Of a stretch of DNA of 64,000 nucleotides, positions 34,122-45,323 are shown piece after piece. The DNA comes from Hericium rajendrae. Lineage: Eukaryota > Basidiomycota > Agaricomycetes > Russulales > Hericiaceae. The DNA is taken from NCBI GenBank assembly GCA_033439255.1, contig CM065882.1, positions 124,001-188,000 on the forward strand. Reading direction: 5' to 3'. Position 1 is the first letter of the stretch. The number at the start of each line of letters is the position of its first letter. A program made the position numbers and the translations under genes. The notes below the pieces were generated by a model. That model was not told the origin of the DNA. It saw only the letters and a program-made list of their open reading frames with translations, and did no database searches.

Positions 34122-34131
34122 TAGGAGGTCA

Positions 34132-35290
34132 CGCGCGCCCGTACAGGCTACTTTTCATTCGACGTTCTCCGCGCCATGGCCTTACCAAGTGGTCACCCTC
34201 TTGCGGCGCACGAACATCTGCTACTGGCGTAACCCATCGTATATGTTGGCGAAAATCATCCTCAATATTGCGTCGAGCTTGCTCATCGGCTTCACCTATT
34301 CCATGCCCGACAACACGCAGATTGGCACGCAGATCATGCTTTTCGTGCGTCGTCTTTTTAGTTCAGTCTGACTGACTACGCGTATAGTCTCTTTACGTCT
34401 CGTTGATCAGCGCCCTCCCTCTGTTCGGGCAGATGCAGAACTCTGAAGTTACGCTCGATCTGGGAAGTCCGTGAGGGCCATAGCCGGACGTACCATTGGT
34501 CTGCACTCCTCGTCTCGCACATCCTCACTGAAATCCCCTGGGACATCGTGGGGTCGACGCTTTTCTACCTGTACCTCCTGGACGGTCGGTTTCTCCAGCA
34601 GCCGTGCTGCCTACACTTGGTTCACGTACTCTACTCGGTCTTACTCCCCCCTGTATTACACCTCTTTGTCACTGGGAACCGTGGCAATAGCGCCAAATGC
34701 GCTGACGGGCGGATTATTCTTCACTGTCCTGTGGGACATTGCTATCATCTTGTAAGTCTTATGTTTTGACTATCAGGATGAGCCTTATTACTTACTGTTG
34801 ACTCTAACAATGGAATGATACAACCTTACTGGCGTCAGGGATAGTGGAAGTGGGTATATCGCATTTCACCCCTGAGTTATGTACGTGGAAGAAGGCTTGA
34901 TGGGTCAAGGTGCATATTTATGGTAATATTTACCATTAGCTCCTTCTGACCGGCCCATACAGCCCTTGGACACCAGCCGATTCGGTGTACGAGTAGCGGA
35001 TTTGTTACCATCGAGCTGCCGTCTGGGAACACGTGCATGCAGTACATGCAGCGCTCCATGCAAGACGTCGGCAGATTCCTGTGCAATCAGATGCGACCAG
35101 CGACTGTCAATTCTGTCCATTCAGCACGGCGGATCAGTACCTAGATATTTTCTTCAGCATGAAGTACACGCACCGGTGGAGGGACGTCGGCATTACGATC
35201 GATTTCGTACTTTTCAACGTGCGTTTCGGATCTTTGATTTTATTGACATACTCATCTGATCATGCCATGCACAGTTTCTTCTATTTCCTG
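34132..35290 (+). pseudogene. PDR-type ABC transporter remnant, second membrane-domain part
   Basis: The plus strand continues after the element with second-membrane-domain blocks: PYQVVTLLRRTNICYWRNPSY, LNIASSLLIGFTYSM and, in other frames, SLISALPLFGQMQNS and EIPWDIVGSTLFYLYLL. It ends with the conserved extracellular block CQFCPFSTADQYLDIFFSMKY and THRWRDVGITIDFVLFN. The second ATPase domain that should lie between the two membrane domains is missing at the element's position. Many stops. Confidence 0.82.
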
Positions 35291-35694
35291 CATACGTACG
35301 TCGCACGCGTGAGGACACGCCGCCATCGAACAGGTGGTCTGGGATCCGCGTTTTTTGATGCAAGACATTCACCTGCAATGATATCCACATGGGCTGCATA
35401 ATTTGTATGCAGAGGTAAGATGCGTTCCATTTTCGGTATAAGGAGTTCGCATTTCGACGATGTCTGCATGCTGAAGACCTGGGAGCTATTCAGTGGCTGG
35501 CCCCAGCTCCGCTCGAGGTATGCAAATGCGAGCCACTGTATGACGTCGGGGACGCTACCCTCGTGCACGAGGTAATGCTAATTGTAATCTACGGTCTGCT
35601 GCGGCAGGGAAGCCTGCCTCCAGAACCATTCCTAGCAGTGCTTCTCCCGCCTGAAGCGGCTTGGAACCCTGGAGGCCGCTGTCGCCGCTATGAC

Positions 35695-35702
35695 TATATA
35701 AA
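35695..35702 (+). promoter_or_regulatory. TATA box of CFEM-3
   Basis: TATATAAA 79 bases before the start codon of CFEM-3, the usual distance for a fungal core promoter. Confidence 0.55.
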
Positions 35703-35780
35703 CACTAATTCAGCGCGCTTTACCACCCCACTTCACTGAACCATTCATCGATCACCCAGTCTCCATCCCACTTCCTAACG

Positions 35781-36522
35781 ATGTTCATGAACATCCATAC
35801 CCTTTTCGCTGTCCTCACCGCGTCCGCCGCTCTCATGGGGGTGCATGCACAGAGCAGCAGCGCGGTGCCTACCAATATTCCAGGTGCGACGCCTTGCCTT
35901 GTCCAGTGCCTCCAGCAGGCTGCTAGCCAGGGAGGCTGCTCGTCCATGTTAGTGTCCAGTTGCAGTATCAGTTGCATTTTCCATATCTGAAATTGGCGAA
36001 GAACCGACCTCAGCTGCGTCTGCTCGTCCTCCGCATTCCTGAGCGCAGCTCAGTCATGCCTGGTGGCGCAGTGCACCACGGCTGACGTCCAGGCTGCTCT
36101 CCAGCTTCAGCAGAATGAATGTGGTGCCAGTGCGTCTCACATTCGTCCGTCCCTCGCGGAAATTGGCTAACGCGTACGCTTTTGTAGGCTCTGCGACATC
36201 AGGGTCAGCATCCACCACTGCAGATGCATCCGCCACGTCCGCCCTTAGCTCGGCGGCGGTCTCCGTATCTTCTGCTCTGTCTTCGGAGGCATCCTCTGCA
36301 TCGTCGGTCGCCGGATCCGCGGCCTCATCGGTCTCATCACGTCTCTCCTCCGTTGCGGAGTCTATATCGTCGCGCGTATCTGGTTCCGCATCCGCAGCGT
36401 CGACTTCCGCTTCTGGTGCGGCCAATGCGGCCAGCGTCGCCGCTCCATTCGGATCGGGAGGGATCTTCGCTGCTGGTGTCGCGGTCATAGGTGCTGTGGT
36501 TGGAGGTGCACTCGTGTTGTAA
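35781..36522 (+). CDS. CFEM-domain cell-surface protein 3
   Basis: 209 aa from three exons (35781-35947, 36002-36129, 36188-36522). Signal peptide MFMNIHTLFAVLTASAALMGVHA. The CFEM domain keeps eight Cys: TPCLVQC, GGCSS, SCVC, SCLVAQC, NEC. A Ser/Ala-rich stalk and a hydrophobic end (IFAAGVAVIGAVVGGALVL) follow. The GCGAAG acceptor for exon 2 gives the canonical DLSCVC spacing; the nearer CTCAG acceptor would shorten it. The exon-2 size (128 nt) is shared with CFEM-1 and -2. Opposite orientation to them. Confidence 0.82.
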
Positions 36523-36858
36523 TGATAGGATGGCATATCTTCCTGAGTTTGTTTCTCGCTTCGAGTGTATCATCATCTCTTCAGTTTACGCTGTGCTCCG
36601 CTTTATCTCATTTGGGCTCGAATAATGTTGTTGCTGTATTACAACGTCGTCAGAGGTAAAATGTCATTTCGACTCTGCCAGAGACACCCGCTTCACTAGA
36701 CTTGGCCTGTTTTTTTTTTGGATACCCATGATTGATAGCCACATAAATACGCAGCACAACAGCCATTGCACGACCCGTGTCACTCGCGCGGGGTCTGATC
36801 GGGGCTAGTGGCATGGTAGGTTTGCAGATCCTCACGCAACTAAGCCTCCGAGCAATAG

Positions 36859-36911
36859 CATACGATATGATTCCAACAATGACAACTGAAAATCAAGCAC
36901 TATATCGTATG
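36859..36911 (-). other. 3' hairpin of lectin 3
   Basis: CATACGATAT (36859-36868) and ATATCGTATG (36902-36911), a perfect 10-bp stem with a 33-nt loop, about 51 bases past the stop codon. Same stem core and loop length as at lectin 2. Confidence 0.75.
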
Positions 36912-36961
36912 ACCTTCACGACCTATCTCGACGATAACCAAGTTATCGATGAAGAATAACT

Positions 36962-37396
36962 TCAAGCAATGATGATGTCGACCCAGTACTCGTGGTCACC
37001 GCTCTTCACCACCTCCGCAGTGACAGAGGTGCCCTGCTTATCCTTCTTCTGCACCTTCGTCAGCTGCTGCTCACGGACCTTCGCCTCGGCAGTGCCCTCT
37101 TTGTAAAAGAGGGGGTGTACGTGCACGCAGGTGTCCTCGGAAGCCTGGTCGACAAGGACGTCGACCCACGGCTTGTAGTTGTGCACGCCGAGCGCGACGG
37201 TGAAGTACGCACCGCCGCCGGCTTTCTCGAAACGCAGTGTGCCGGACGTGCCACTGCCGCCCATCTTGAGCAAGTGCTGCTCCTCGCAGACGGTCCAGGT
37301 GCCGCCGTTGGCGAAGTTCCAGACGCCTTTCTCGACGAGTATGAAATAATCGGAGGGCTTCGTCTCGAAGATGCGGGTGTTGATCTTGTAAGACAT
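36962..37396 (-). CDS. Fungal fruit-body lectin 3 (ABL/XCL family)
   Basis: 144 aa in one coding exon. Blocks: MSYKINTRIFETK, ILVEKGVWNFANGGTW, KMGGSGTSGTLRF, TVALGVHNYKPWVDV, GDHEYWVDIIIA. The frame is open for 35 codons further upstream, but MSYKIN is the conserved start. It departs from the others in the first strand (FETK for YQTK), HF to NF, and the ending. It shares promoter core, 5' UTR layout and 3' hairpin with lectin 2, in the same orientation. Confidence 0.92.
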   Translation of the reverse strand: MSYKINTRIFETKPSDYFILVEKGVWNFANGGTWTVCEEQHLLKMGGSGTSGTLRFEKAGGGAYFTVALGVHNYKPWVDVLVDQASEDTCVHVHPLFYKEGTAEAKVREQQLTKVQKKDKQGTSVTAEVVKSGDHEYWVDIIIA

Positions 37397-37604
37397 TCTG
37401 AAAGGCCAGCAGGTCAGTCTGGAGTCTGTGTACATGCCCTGCGGGAATACTGACGTGATAGGTTCAAGAATTGGGTTCTCTCTGTAATGGAGTATCTGCA
37501 CAAGACGAGAGAATCTGAGGGCAAGTCATCTTGAGGATGTAGGCAAAGGATAGTACCTGGTTGTGTAGAGGCTTGCTCTGAAGATGTGCAGTAGGCATGT
37601 GCGC

Positions 37605-37612
37605 TTTTTATA
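37605..37612 (-). promoter_or_regulatory. TATA box of lectin 3
   Basis: On the minus strand GTACCGTATAAAAAGCGC, aligning with the core of lectins 1 and 2. Confidence 0.65.
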
Positions 37613-38309
37613 CGGTACAGTCGCAGATATAGATATGCAACATGTCAATGCAATGAATTGTCCTGCGACATCGATCTCCATGAAATGCAGAATTTTATGG
37701 AACAATTAAGACAAGTGACGCAGAGCTCGATGCTAGAACTTGTTCCAGCTTCAAGCTTGTACGGAAGACATTTTCTGAGATCCGCACCACGTTGCTGTGA
37801 AAGGGGCCCCCGTCTAAAAAAAATCAGGGAAGAGTGACACCAAGCTGCAGCGAAGACATGTCTTGGCCAGAAACTCACTTCAAGTCCCTCTTTCTTGTTT
37901 TCAAGCCTCTGAATTCGATCATCACGCCTGGATGCACACCCGTGGCTCTCCCTGCATAAGAGGCGCCCCGAGAAGCAAGGAGTGCGCCTACCCCAACAGA
38001 GCAGCCGCACGTCCCTGCGCCGCAACGCATACAGTTACATCGAGGTCATATAAAACTCACCGAAGGCTTGGCAAAGGAAGTTGTCAAGCAAGATGTCAGG
38101 ATAGGCGGCGCGACAAGTTCTTGTTGACTAGCTTTCTCTGCGTCGCGGATTTTTGAGGAAATTCCGGCCTATGTTCAAGTATCCAAAGGGAATATATTAT
38201 TACACGCCGATGACGAGCCTGCGCACAGATGATAATGAGCGGTACAGTATACTGCAACAAGAGACAAGACAGCACTCCTGGGAACCAGGGAAACCATGCC
38301 TGCACGAGT
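37613..38309. other. intergenic, no gene recognised
   Basis: About 700 bases between the lectin 3 promoter and the 3' end of the RhoGAP gene. Nothing recognisable. Confidence 0.5.
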
Positions 38310-41289
38310 TCACGACGCCGCACTGCTGAGAATGAGGCTCCTGATGTCTTCCAAGACCCTCTGCACATCTTCCTTCTGCCTGCGCGCTTCCCGCTGCTCA
38401 GTCAGCGCCGTCTTCAGCATCTTCTTTACTTCGTCATCGTCTTCTTCAACCTTCGGATCTTTGTTGATGGCCCACTTCCGTTCCTCTGCCACCCGAGCCT
38501 TGTCTTGGTCTTCGTACGTCTTCATCAAGTCAAGCAGGGGCTCTGGCTCCGACTCCTCGGAAACATACCCGCTCTCCCACTGCACCGCGTCGCTCTGCTG
38601 TGACAGGCCGCGGGAGAGTCGCCCGAGTTGGCCGAGCGCATCTTGGCGCTCGTCCTCCTTTGCGGACAGGAGCCGCTCGAGTGCGTTGATGCGCCGCTGT
38701 GCGAGCTGCAGCTGCTTGCTGACGCTGGGCTCCGACTGCATGGACGGAGCTTGCTGAACACGGGGGGGAGCTTTCGATGTCGGAGATACGGATGGTGACT
38801 GCGGCGCATCTGCAGGCTCGGGAGCAACAGGGCCGGCGGCTACTTTTCGAGCGGTGACTTCAGGGCGCAAAGTGAAGCTGGTAGGAGGCGTGAAGTACAT
38901 TGATACCGCGGCGACCGGCGACTCCTTGTCTGTATGAACTAGAGAACGATGAGAACTACAGGATTGAGGGATCTCAAAAAGAAAACGTACCACTGTCCCG
39001 ACTAGCATAGTCGCGGGTATCCAGCGAGGCAAGCTCTCCTTCCACTGGGGAAGTGTGGGCTGATCGAAGCTGCGCACGGTCGTCGTCGTCTTCACCGCCG
39101 TCCCTCGCCTTGCCTTTACCCTTCCTGTCGATAACCTCCTGACGCTCGTCGATAGACGAGGGCAGTGTTTCCACACTACCAGCCTCTGACTGATACTTCG
39201 TATTCACAGACGAGTATGACCCGTCCGAGTCGGCCGACCGAGGGCGAGTCTTGGAGCTCGATGCCATCGGCACGGCGCTGCCATGCTCCAGCGAAAGGCG
39301 GTCCGGCTCCCGGGGCCCTTGTGAGCCCGCGTCGTACTGCGCGAGGTTAAACAGCACAGCTGGACTCTTGGGCTCGGCGCCGAGCGACTTCCGCCGCCTC
39401 GCGAGCCCGTCCGCCTTCGCCTCCGCGTCGATGTCCTCCTCTTCCTCGATCTTCTTCTTGATCTCTGCGTCCTCCACGTTCTCGCGCTGGTGCCGCGACT
39501 CTTCGACCTCCTCTGCATCGAGCAGGCCCTCCGAGACCTTCGCCCACCGCTTCAGGGTCCACATCATCATGAGCCGGCTCGCGACGCGGCTCCCGCCAAA
39601 CACATCGTAGCCGAACATTTTGCCGATGTCCTCCTCCGTCATCCCGTTCTCGGGGCACAGCGGCACCTGCGTGAAGAACGAGCAGAGGTACACGAACACC
39701 GAGAAGTGGTGTGTCGGCAGCAGCTTGAGGATGAGCTGCGCGGCCGCGATCTGGGGGCCCTCGAGCGCCTCGTCCTCCGCCGCGTACGCGCTCTGCCGCT
39801 CCATGATCTTGCGCCGCGTGATCTTCGGCGGGCGCCGGCCCTCGAGGTAGGCTTTGACACGGTTCTCCTCTTCCTCGTCCTCTTCCTGGCGCACCCGGGC
39901 CTCGTCGCGCTGGACACTTGGTTTGACGCACCACTGCCAGAATGGCGTGAACAGGACCGAGTTCAGAATGGGCTCTGACATGTTCTTGAGGTAAGTGCCT
40001 AGGAGCGCGCAGATCGTCGGCGTCGCTTCGGTGCGCAGGGAGATTTGGGAGCCGAATAGAGGGGGTTTGTTGAAGGCCTCGAGAAGAGCAACGTGCCGCG
40101 CACGATTGGGTAGATCACGAAATAGGTTTGGCTGGTAGATGCCTGTAGAACGAACAGTCAGAACATGCCCAAAAAGTGACACATTCCACATACCGGTGCG
40201 ATAGAGCTCTTCGATGCATGTGAAGAGCACGATGGGAAGATCGTGCCGGTAACCGTTGAGTATTGCAGTCGACGACGCGTACCCGACCGTCTCACGCATG
40301 GGCGCAGAAAAGACGTCTGCATGAATTAGCCCGTCAGACGGTCGACGTTATGAAGGCAGAAGTGAGGAATGCTTACGTATCGGTTCTCCCGCCGCGCTGA
40401 GCCCACGTTGGTCTTTCCACTTTTCCAGCCCCATCCGTACGTTTGCCGCCTTCGCTCTGTCGCGCTCGCGCTGCTCGCGATCCGCCACGTCCTGCTTGTA
40501 GAGTGCCTCATAGTCCTCCGGGTCGACATAGTCGCGGATGTTCAGCCCCTGCGCGCGCAAGACACGCTTCAGCCGCAGCAGGATAATGCGATAGTGGACC
40601 TTGGGCGCAAGGGGCGGCATCTTCGAGACGTCGACCTGGGCTGCGGGCGGCGCGACGATGTCGCGGCTAGAGAGTTCCTGGACGTGCGCGTCGCGGGATC
40701 CCTTGCGCGATGGACCATCCGCATGGGCGGCGAGCTGTGGGTGAGACCTGGCATATGTGTCGGGGTCGTTGCCTCCGGGGCGTAGACGACTAGGAATGGC
40801 CATACTCGGTTGATCATGACCACGGAGGCGGTCGTTCTGAATCTCCGCCTCGGGGAGGGATTGGAAGCGTTCTCGCGGGGAGCTGTCCTCTGCGGCTGGG
40901 ACACAACTAGGTCGACGCTTGGAAGAATGTGCGGAAGACGACGGAAGTGGGGTACCCGGGTGCAGATTTGTCGGAAGGGAAGGGCGCTTGTGCGAGGAAG
41001 GGGATCCAGGATCATGAGACAGCGTCGAAGGCGGGACATGATGAGCCGGCTGGAGGACATTGGGGTGGCTGGACCTGGAAGACTTGGTAGGAGACGTAGG
41101 AGAAGGATCGCCACTGGATTGGCGAAGGATGCTCCGAGGGACCGCATTGGGAGCGATTCGTGAAGCAGAGGGACGACGAGACTGGCGTCGAGGTGGGAAG
41201 GCAGTAAAGCGGCGAGCTGCGTCCGGGTTTAATGAAGACGCAGAAGTGTCGTTGGGAGGAGAGTTATGAGCGCTGTTAAAGAAACGCAT
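38310..41289 (-). CDS. RhoGAP-domain protein with C-terminal coiled coil
   Basis: 938 aa from four exons (41289-40377, 40316-40194, 40142-38991, 38938-38310) in consistent phases. It should stimulate GTP hydrolysis by a Rho/Cdc42-type GTPase in polar growth (family knowledge). The N-terminal third is Ser/Pro/Arg-rich and disordered. Then VHYRIILLRLKRVLRAQG and the GAP domain: LPIVLFTCIEELYRTG, YQPNLFRDLPNR (candidate arginine finger in LFR), TICALLGTYLKNMSEPIL, a charged insert (DEARVRQEEDEEEENR), then AAQLILKLLPTHHFSVFVYLCSFF and GMTEEDIGKMFG. The tail has acidic and Ser-rich segments and a heptad-like coil from about LQLAQRRINALERLL to KMLKTALTEQREARR. The insert inside the GAP domain is unusual in length. 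Confidence 0.86.
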
Positions 41290-42360
41290 AGTGGTGGCCC
41301 TGGGTCCTGCTCAGGATGCCGTAGAATAGAATTCGCAGGTTGAGAAAAGATGGATGACGAAACTATCGATGGTTGAGGGAAAGGGAGACACGTCGGAACT
41401 GGGGATACCTGTCTTTATGTAGACAGCCGGAGGATATGTATCAGGGATCGTACTGTCTTGCCCGGCTTCGGCTATTCCGGTGAGAAAATGGGCTGCCCGT
41501 TCTTCGCGGCGCACAGGCTGGTCTGAACTGTAACGGAAGTGTTGCAGACGTGTCAACCACAAGGCTCATACAAACGGCTTGCGTACCGGAACCTATCGAA
41601 TTCGAGCGACGGAATTCGTAGCGATAAAGTCGGACGCAAAATCGGGGAGCTGGGAGCACGTTCTACTCCCGACTTGACATCAAGATCAAATGGAAAAACC
41701 GGTTGGAGTTCTGTCCAGCGGCTTATCGACTGTTCGACAAGAAAAGCGAGAATAGCTATTCTTATGGAATTGATAGATATTCACCGTGACCATCGTGGGT
41801 GTCGTTTCCAGCTAGATCGTCGGATATAGTGCGCCGACGTCGGCAGCGGGCGCGCGCGTACTGCGGCCGCTTCGTCACTAAAGCGTGTCTGCCGCTGGTT
41901 CCTCACGCATTCCTGTCAGTCTCACATTCCAGAGAATATCTACCATGGTTCTTTGGCCCGCACAAAGCCCGGAGTCGACTTCAACACCAAGGTTTCGCAA
42001 ATGTATTATTACCTGCATAAGGTGAGCGGGTGTATTTTGCTTGGAGTTAGAAGATACGTGGATGTGCCTTTCCAATTTCCTGTCTTTCAACAGCTCCGGC
42101 TGTTGATGCAATTATATTGACACGCAGATGTCAAAATCGGCCGTCCAATTTCAGAATGAGTGGAAGGGACCTTCTCAAGTTGGAACATAGCAGGAGAAAA
42201 CACGAGCGCCCACTATTTAGCGCCCGCCGACTTGTGCTCGGCGTTCGCCGGCCTTGCGCCGGCCCATGCACATTGCACGTTGACCACAGCAGATGACAGT
42301 AAGTATTGTCTCTTTTCTCTTTTCTTATCTTCAAATTAATACCAACCCGTCATTCGACTA
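41290..42360. other. intergenic, no gene recognised
   Basis: About 1 kb of promoter-side sequence for the RhoGAP gene and the F-box-C pseudogene. No domain or repeat seen. Confidence 0.5.
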
Positions 42361-44270
42361 TGTCGGACAGATCGAATTCAAATGATTCTCGGTATGGTAT
42401 CCCAATCGTTGCCGCTGGCACGAATGTTCTGACCACGATTCAATTTCAGAGACTTTTGGAGCTCTGTCGTCGCTTCTCGACGAATAGATCTAAAAATCCT
42501 TCCTCCCCCTTGCAACACGGAGGCCGAAGATCACCAGCCCAGATTCTCGACGATGAGATCGCCGCGATGTCGGCAGCTCTGTCGGGCCTGAAGGAACGAC
42601 TACTGCAAGCTGAAGTTCCCACCCGAAGTACTGCAGCAAGTTCTCGCCTATGCCGCATGGAACGAGGCCCCGGGATAGGGTAGAACGGTGGTGGCGTAAG
42701 TCCCAGGCAGCAAAATTATCCGTCGTGCTATGGAATCCAAGATATACGAGATCCTCGGGTGGATGAAGCTCACACGCGTCTGTCGCGCGTGGTGCGCCAT
42801 CGCGTCAGCAAACAGGTGGCTCTGATCGACTATGGATACGGGGCGTCTGTCTGCGAGAGGCGTGAGGGGGTATACTAGAGCGCTCGCACCCGCATCCAGT
42901 CACACCCTATATCACATTGTCCGCACACCGCGACGAGGCCACAGCCTTTGCCGTCTTGCTCGAGCCACAGTATATGTCCCAGCTCAAATCGCTGCGGATC
43001 GCCGGCGACAACTGCACTCAATCTGGATATCTCACAAAGTCGCGAGATATGTAGACGCACCAATGCAAGATGCTGTGTATGTTGAAGAGTAACCCTCACC
43101 TGGCAATCGAGGCCTTCGTTATCGAATACGACGAGGATGGGAACCATGTTGTCTCTGTGCCTAATTCATGCCTTAGTTTTTTGCGCGGCAAGCCTTAAAA
43201 CCTCCGCCGCTTGAAGTCCGAGCTTGCTGATTGGAGTGGGGGCGCGATTTATCTGCAGCTCACACATCTCGAGGTTATGGGTCGTCCGGGCATGCCACTT
43301 CACTATACCATCGACAACTTCCTCGAGTTATTTCAAAGATCTCCTTATTTACAGGTCATCCGCCTGAGAAGGCATTACCTGGCCGTAGGATGCATCAGGC
43401 TGCTTGAAGAAGAGAGTACGGAGACAGTCAGGCTGCGCGTGGATCTGCCGCACTTAGCCTGCGCGGTCCTTTTCGCGAGTGCGCTTTGCTGAGATGGTAC
43501 TCGAATATCCCTGATTCTTGTTCTATAACTATTGACACATTGGGATCGAAGAAAAAGACACCACCATATGACCTGTGCTTCGGTGCTGGGCGTAGTCTCC
43601 TGTCCGGCTGGATACATTCTCAGGCCATCACAAATTCCCCGTCGGAATCAAGGTGTGGACTGCCGTCGCAGACGCACAAGCCAACATGGGCGGATCCACT
43701 GAAATTCTCAATGCTGAGCCTCCACGATTACACCTGATGCTGGCCGACATTCCCGCGGAGCCGTAATGGCCGCAGGTGGCGCCCGCGAAAGACTGCTTTT
43801 GGGAAACATTCTATGTCTCTCTATCCCTCGAGCAGCTCGTCGATCTCCGGGTGTACGCCAGAAATGAAGTGGACGGCAGGCCGCTGTGGTGGAGACAGCT
43901 CTTCCGCGGGGAAAGAGTGGTACGACACGTCTGCGTAGATGGGGGTAAAGCCGTGAAAGACCTCGTATACGCATTGAACCCTTCCGCCCCTGCTCCGCTC
44001 AGGCAGCGCAATGGATGGGGTGACCTACCGCTGTTTCCTGAACTGAAGAACCTCACCCTGCGCTGGTTCGATCTCGACGGTCTCGGCCCTGGGCCAGATC
44101 TGATGGAAAGGCATTACCTGCGCAACTGCTTGCAGGCTCGCAAGAATGACAGATTATGTGCAGTAGATATCCAGTTCGAGTGCTCGGACAGGACGTCACT
44201 TTATAATTTCGAGGCTTCTCTCGCCGAGTTGGAGGGCTTGGGTACACTCCATATAAAGACGGATCACTGA
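42361..44270 (+). pseudogene. F-box-like protein C, frameshifted
   Basis: Plus-strand relative of the F-box-like genes A and B. LDDEIAAMSAALSGLKER is followed, after a frame change at about 42.60 kb, by FPPEVLQQVLAYAAWNEAPG (the F-box start). Later, in changing frames, come ILGWMKLTRVCRAWCAIA, TTTTATA-free LRR-like segments (YLQLTHLEV, LQVIRLRRHYL), and LEQLVDLRVYARNEVDGRPLWWRQLFRGERVVRHVCVDG. It ends LAELEGLGTLHIKTDH with TGA at 44,268-44,270. At least four frame changes and a stop after AWNEAPG make it non-functional. Confidence 0.8.
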
Positions 44271-44502
44271 ATGCCATGTACACGAGAAACCCCGTGAAAT
44301 GAAACATGCAAATGGATGCATGAGAAGGCAAAATGTGTATCACTGTATGGTAAGTTTAAGTAGAAATATCAAGCATCCAGACAGTCTACCAAGAACCGGG
44401 GAAATTTATGAGCATTGGCATCATGCCTTCTCTTTTTGTGAAGTGTAAGCGGGAATGGACATCATGTTCAAGTCGTCGACGACAGGCAAGTTAAAGTATG
44501 TG

Positions 44503-44672
44503 CTGCCGGCCCGGCTACGGCAACCAGGGAGTCCATGGTTGGATTTTCCCGCGCGGCGCGTCGCGTCACTGCGTCGCTGGCATACCTCCGGCCTCATCCT
44601 CCTTATTCTACCCATTTCTGTGACTTTGTATACTGTTCTATGGTCTAGATACCTTTTTGAATTATATATGGC
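44503..44672 (+). repeat. Dispersed 170-bp repeat, left copy
   Basis: Matches 52204-52370 in inverted orientation, including ACCAGGGAGTCCA.GGTTGG, TTTTCCCGCG.GGCGCGTCG, CTTATTCTACCCATTTCTGT and CTTTTTGAATTATATATGGC, with few mismatches and one 4-bp indel. No coding capacity. Origin unknown. Confidence 0.8.
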
Positions 44673-44900
44673 CAGTTTTCATGGAAATTTTAATCTACCT
44701 CTGACTTTTTTCAGCACTCCTGCGATTTTCGGATTGCAAACCTGCCATGGCACCGTCAGGTTGGCAGCGCGAAGGATTTTTTTCTGCTCATGAAGTCATT
44801 GTCGTGTTAACACTGATCATATATTCTCTGTCCCAGTTCCACCGAGCCCATGTGAATCCGCATGGACAGAGGTACAACTGTTACGCAAATCAGTCCCCGC
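44673..44900. other. left flank of the Gypsy element
   Basis: About 230 bases between the 170-bp repeat and the Gypsy LTR. No feature recognised. Confidence 0.4.
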
Positions 44901-45323
44901 TGTCACGGATCGCTCCATTTCTCTCCGCCTTCTTCTCTGCCATCAAGGCATCGCGTCGGTCATGTGCTCCAGCAGCCCCATCACATGTTCACTTCCTCAC
45001 ATGACCTGGGGCTATCCTTCACCCATGCCCTTGTTCCCCTTTGGGACATCCTATTGTTCTCCCTCCCATTGTTCTCCTTTTGGCCACCATTGTTCTCACT
45101 CTATTGTTCGACCCATTATGGTGTCCATTGTTCTTTTCCCATTGTCGTCCCAGTACTTATAGGCTCCCTGTCGCTCGCCTATTTCCCTAGATTGTCCATT
45201 TCGTCTGTACCGTACCGTACCTCCAATACAGGTCACTGCGCTGCTAGTCGCTCTCTGCTCTCTCGCTCCCATCATCGCTGGTGACTTGGGTGGTTCTCTG
45301 CTGTCTACGACCGAGTCTTGACA
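44901..45323 (+). repeat. Gypsy 5' LTR
   Basis: Starts TGTCACGGATCG and ends GTCTTGACA. A TATA-like TTATAG lies at 45157-45162, and AGATTGTCCA at 45189-45198 is the likely 5' end of the RNA. Confidence 0.9.
45189..45198 (+). promoter_or_regulatory. Candidate self-primer and transcript start of the Gypsy element
   Basis: AGATTGTCCA, about 30 bases past a TATA-like TTATAG. It is the exact complement of TGGACAATCT at 45326-45335. Confidence 0.6.
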
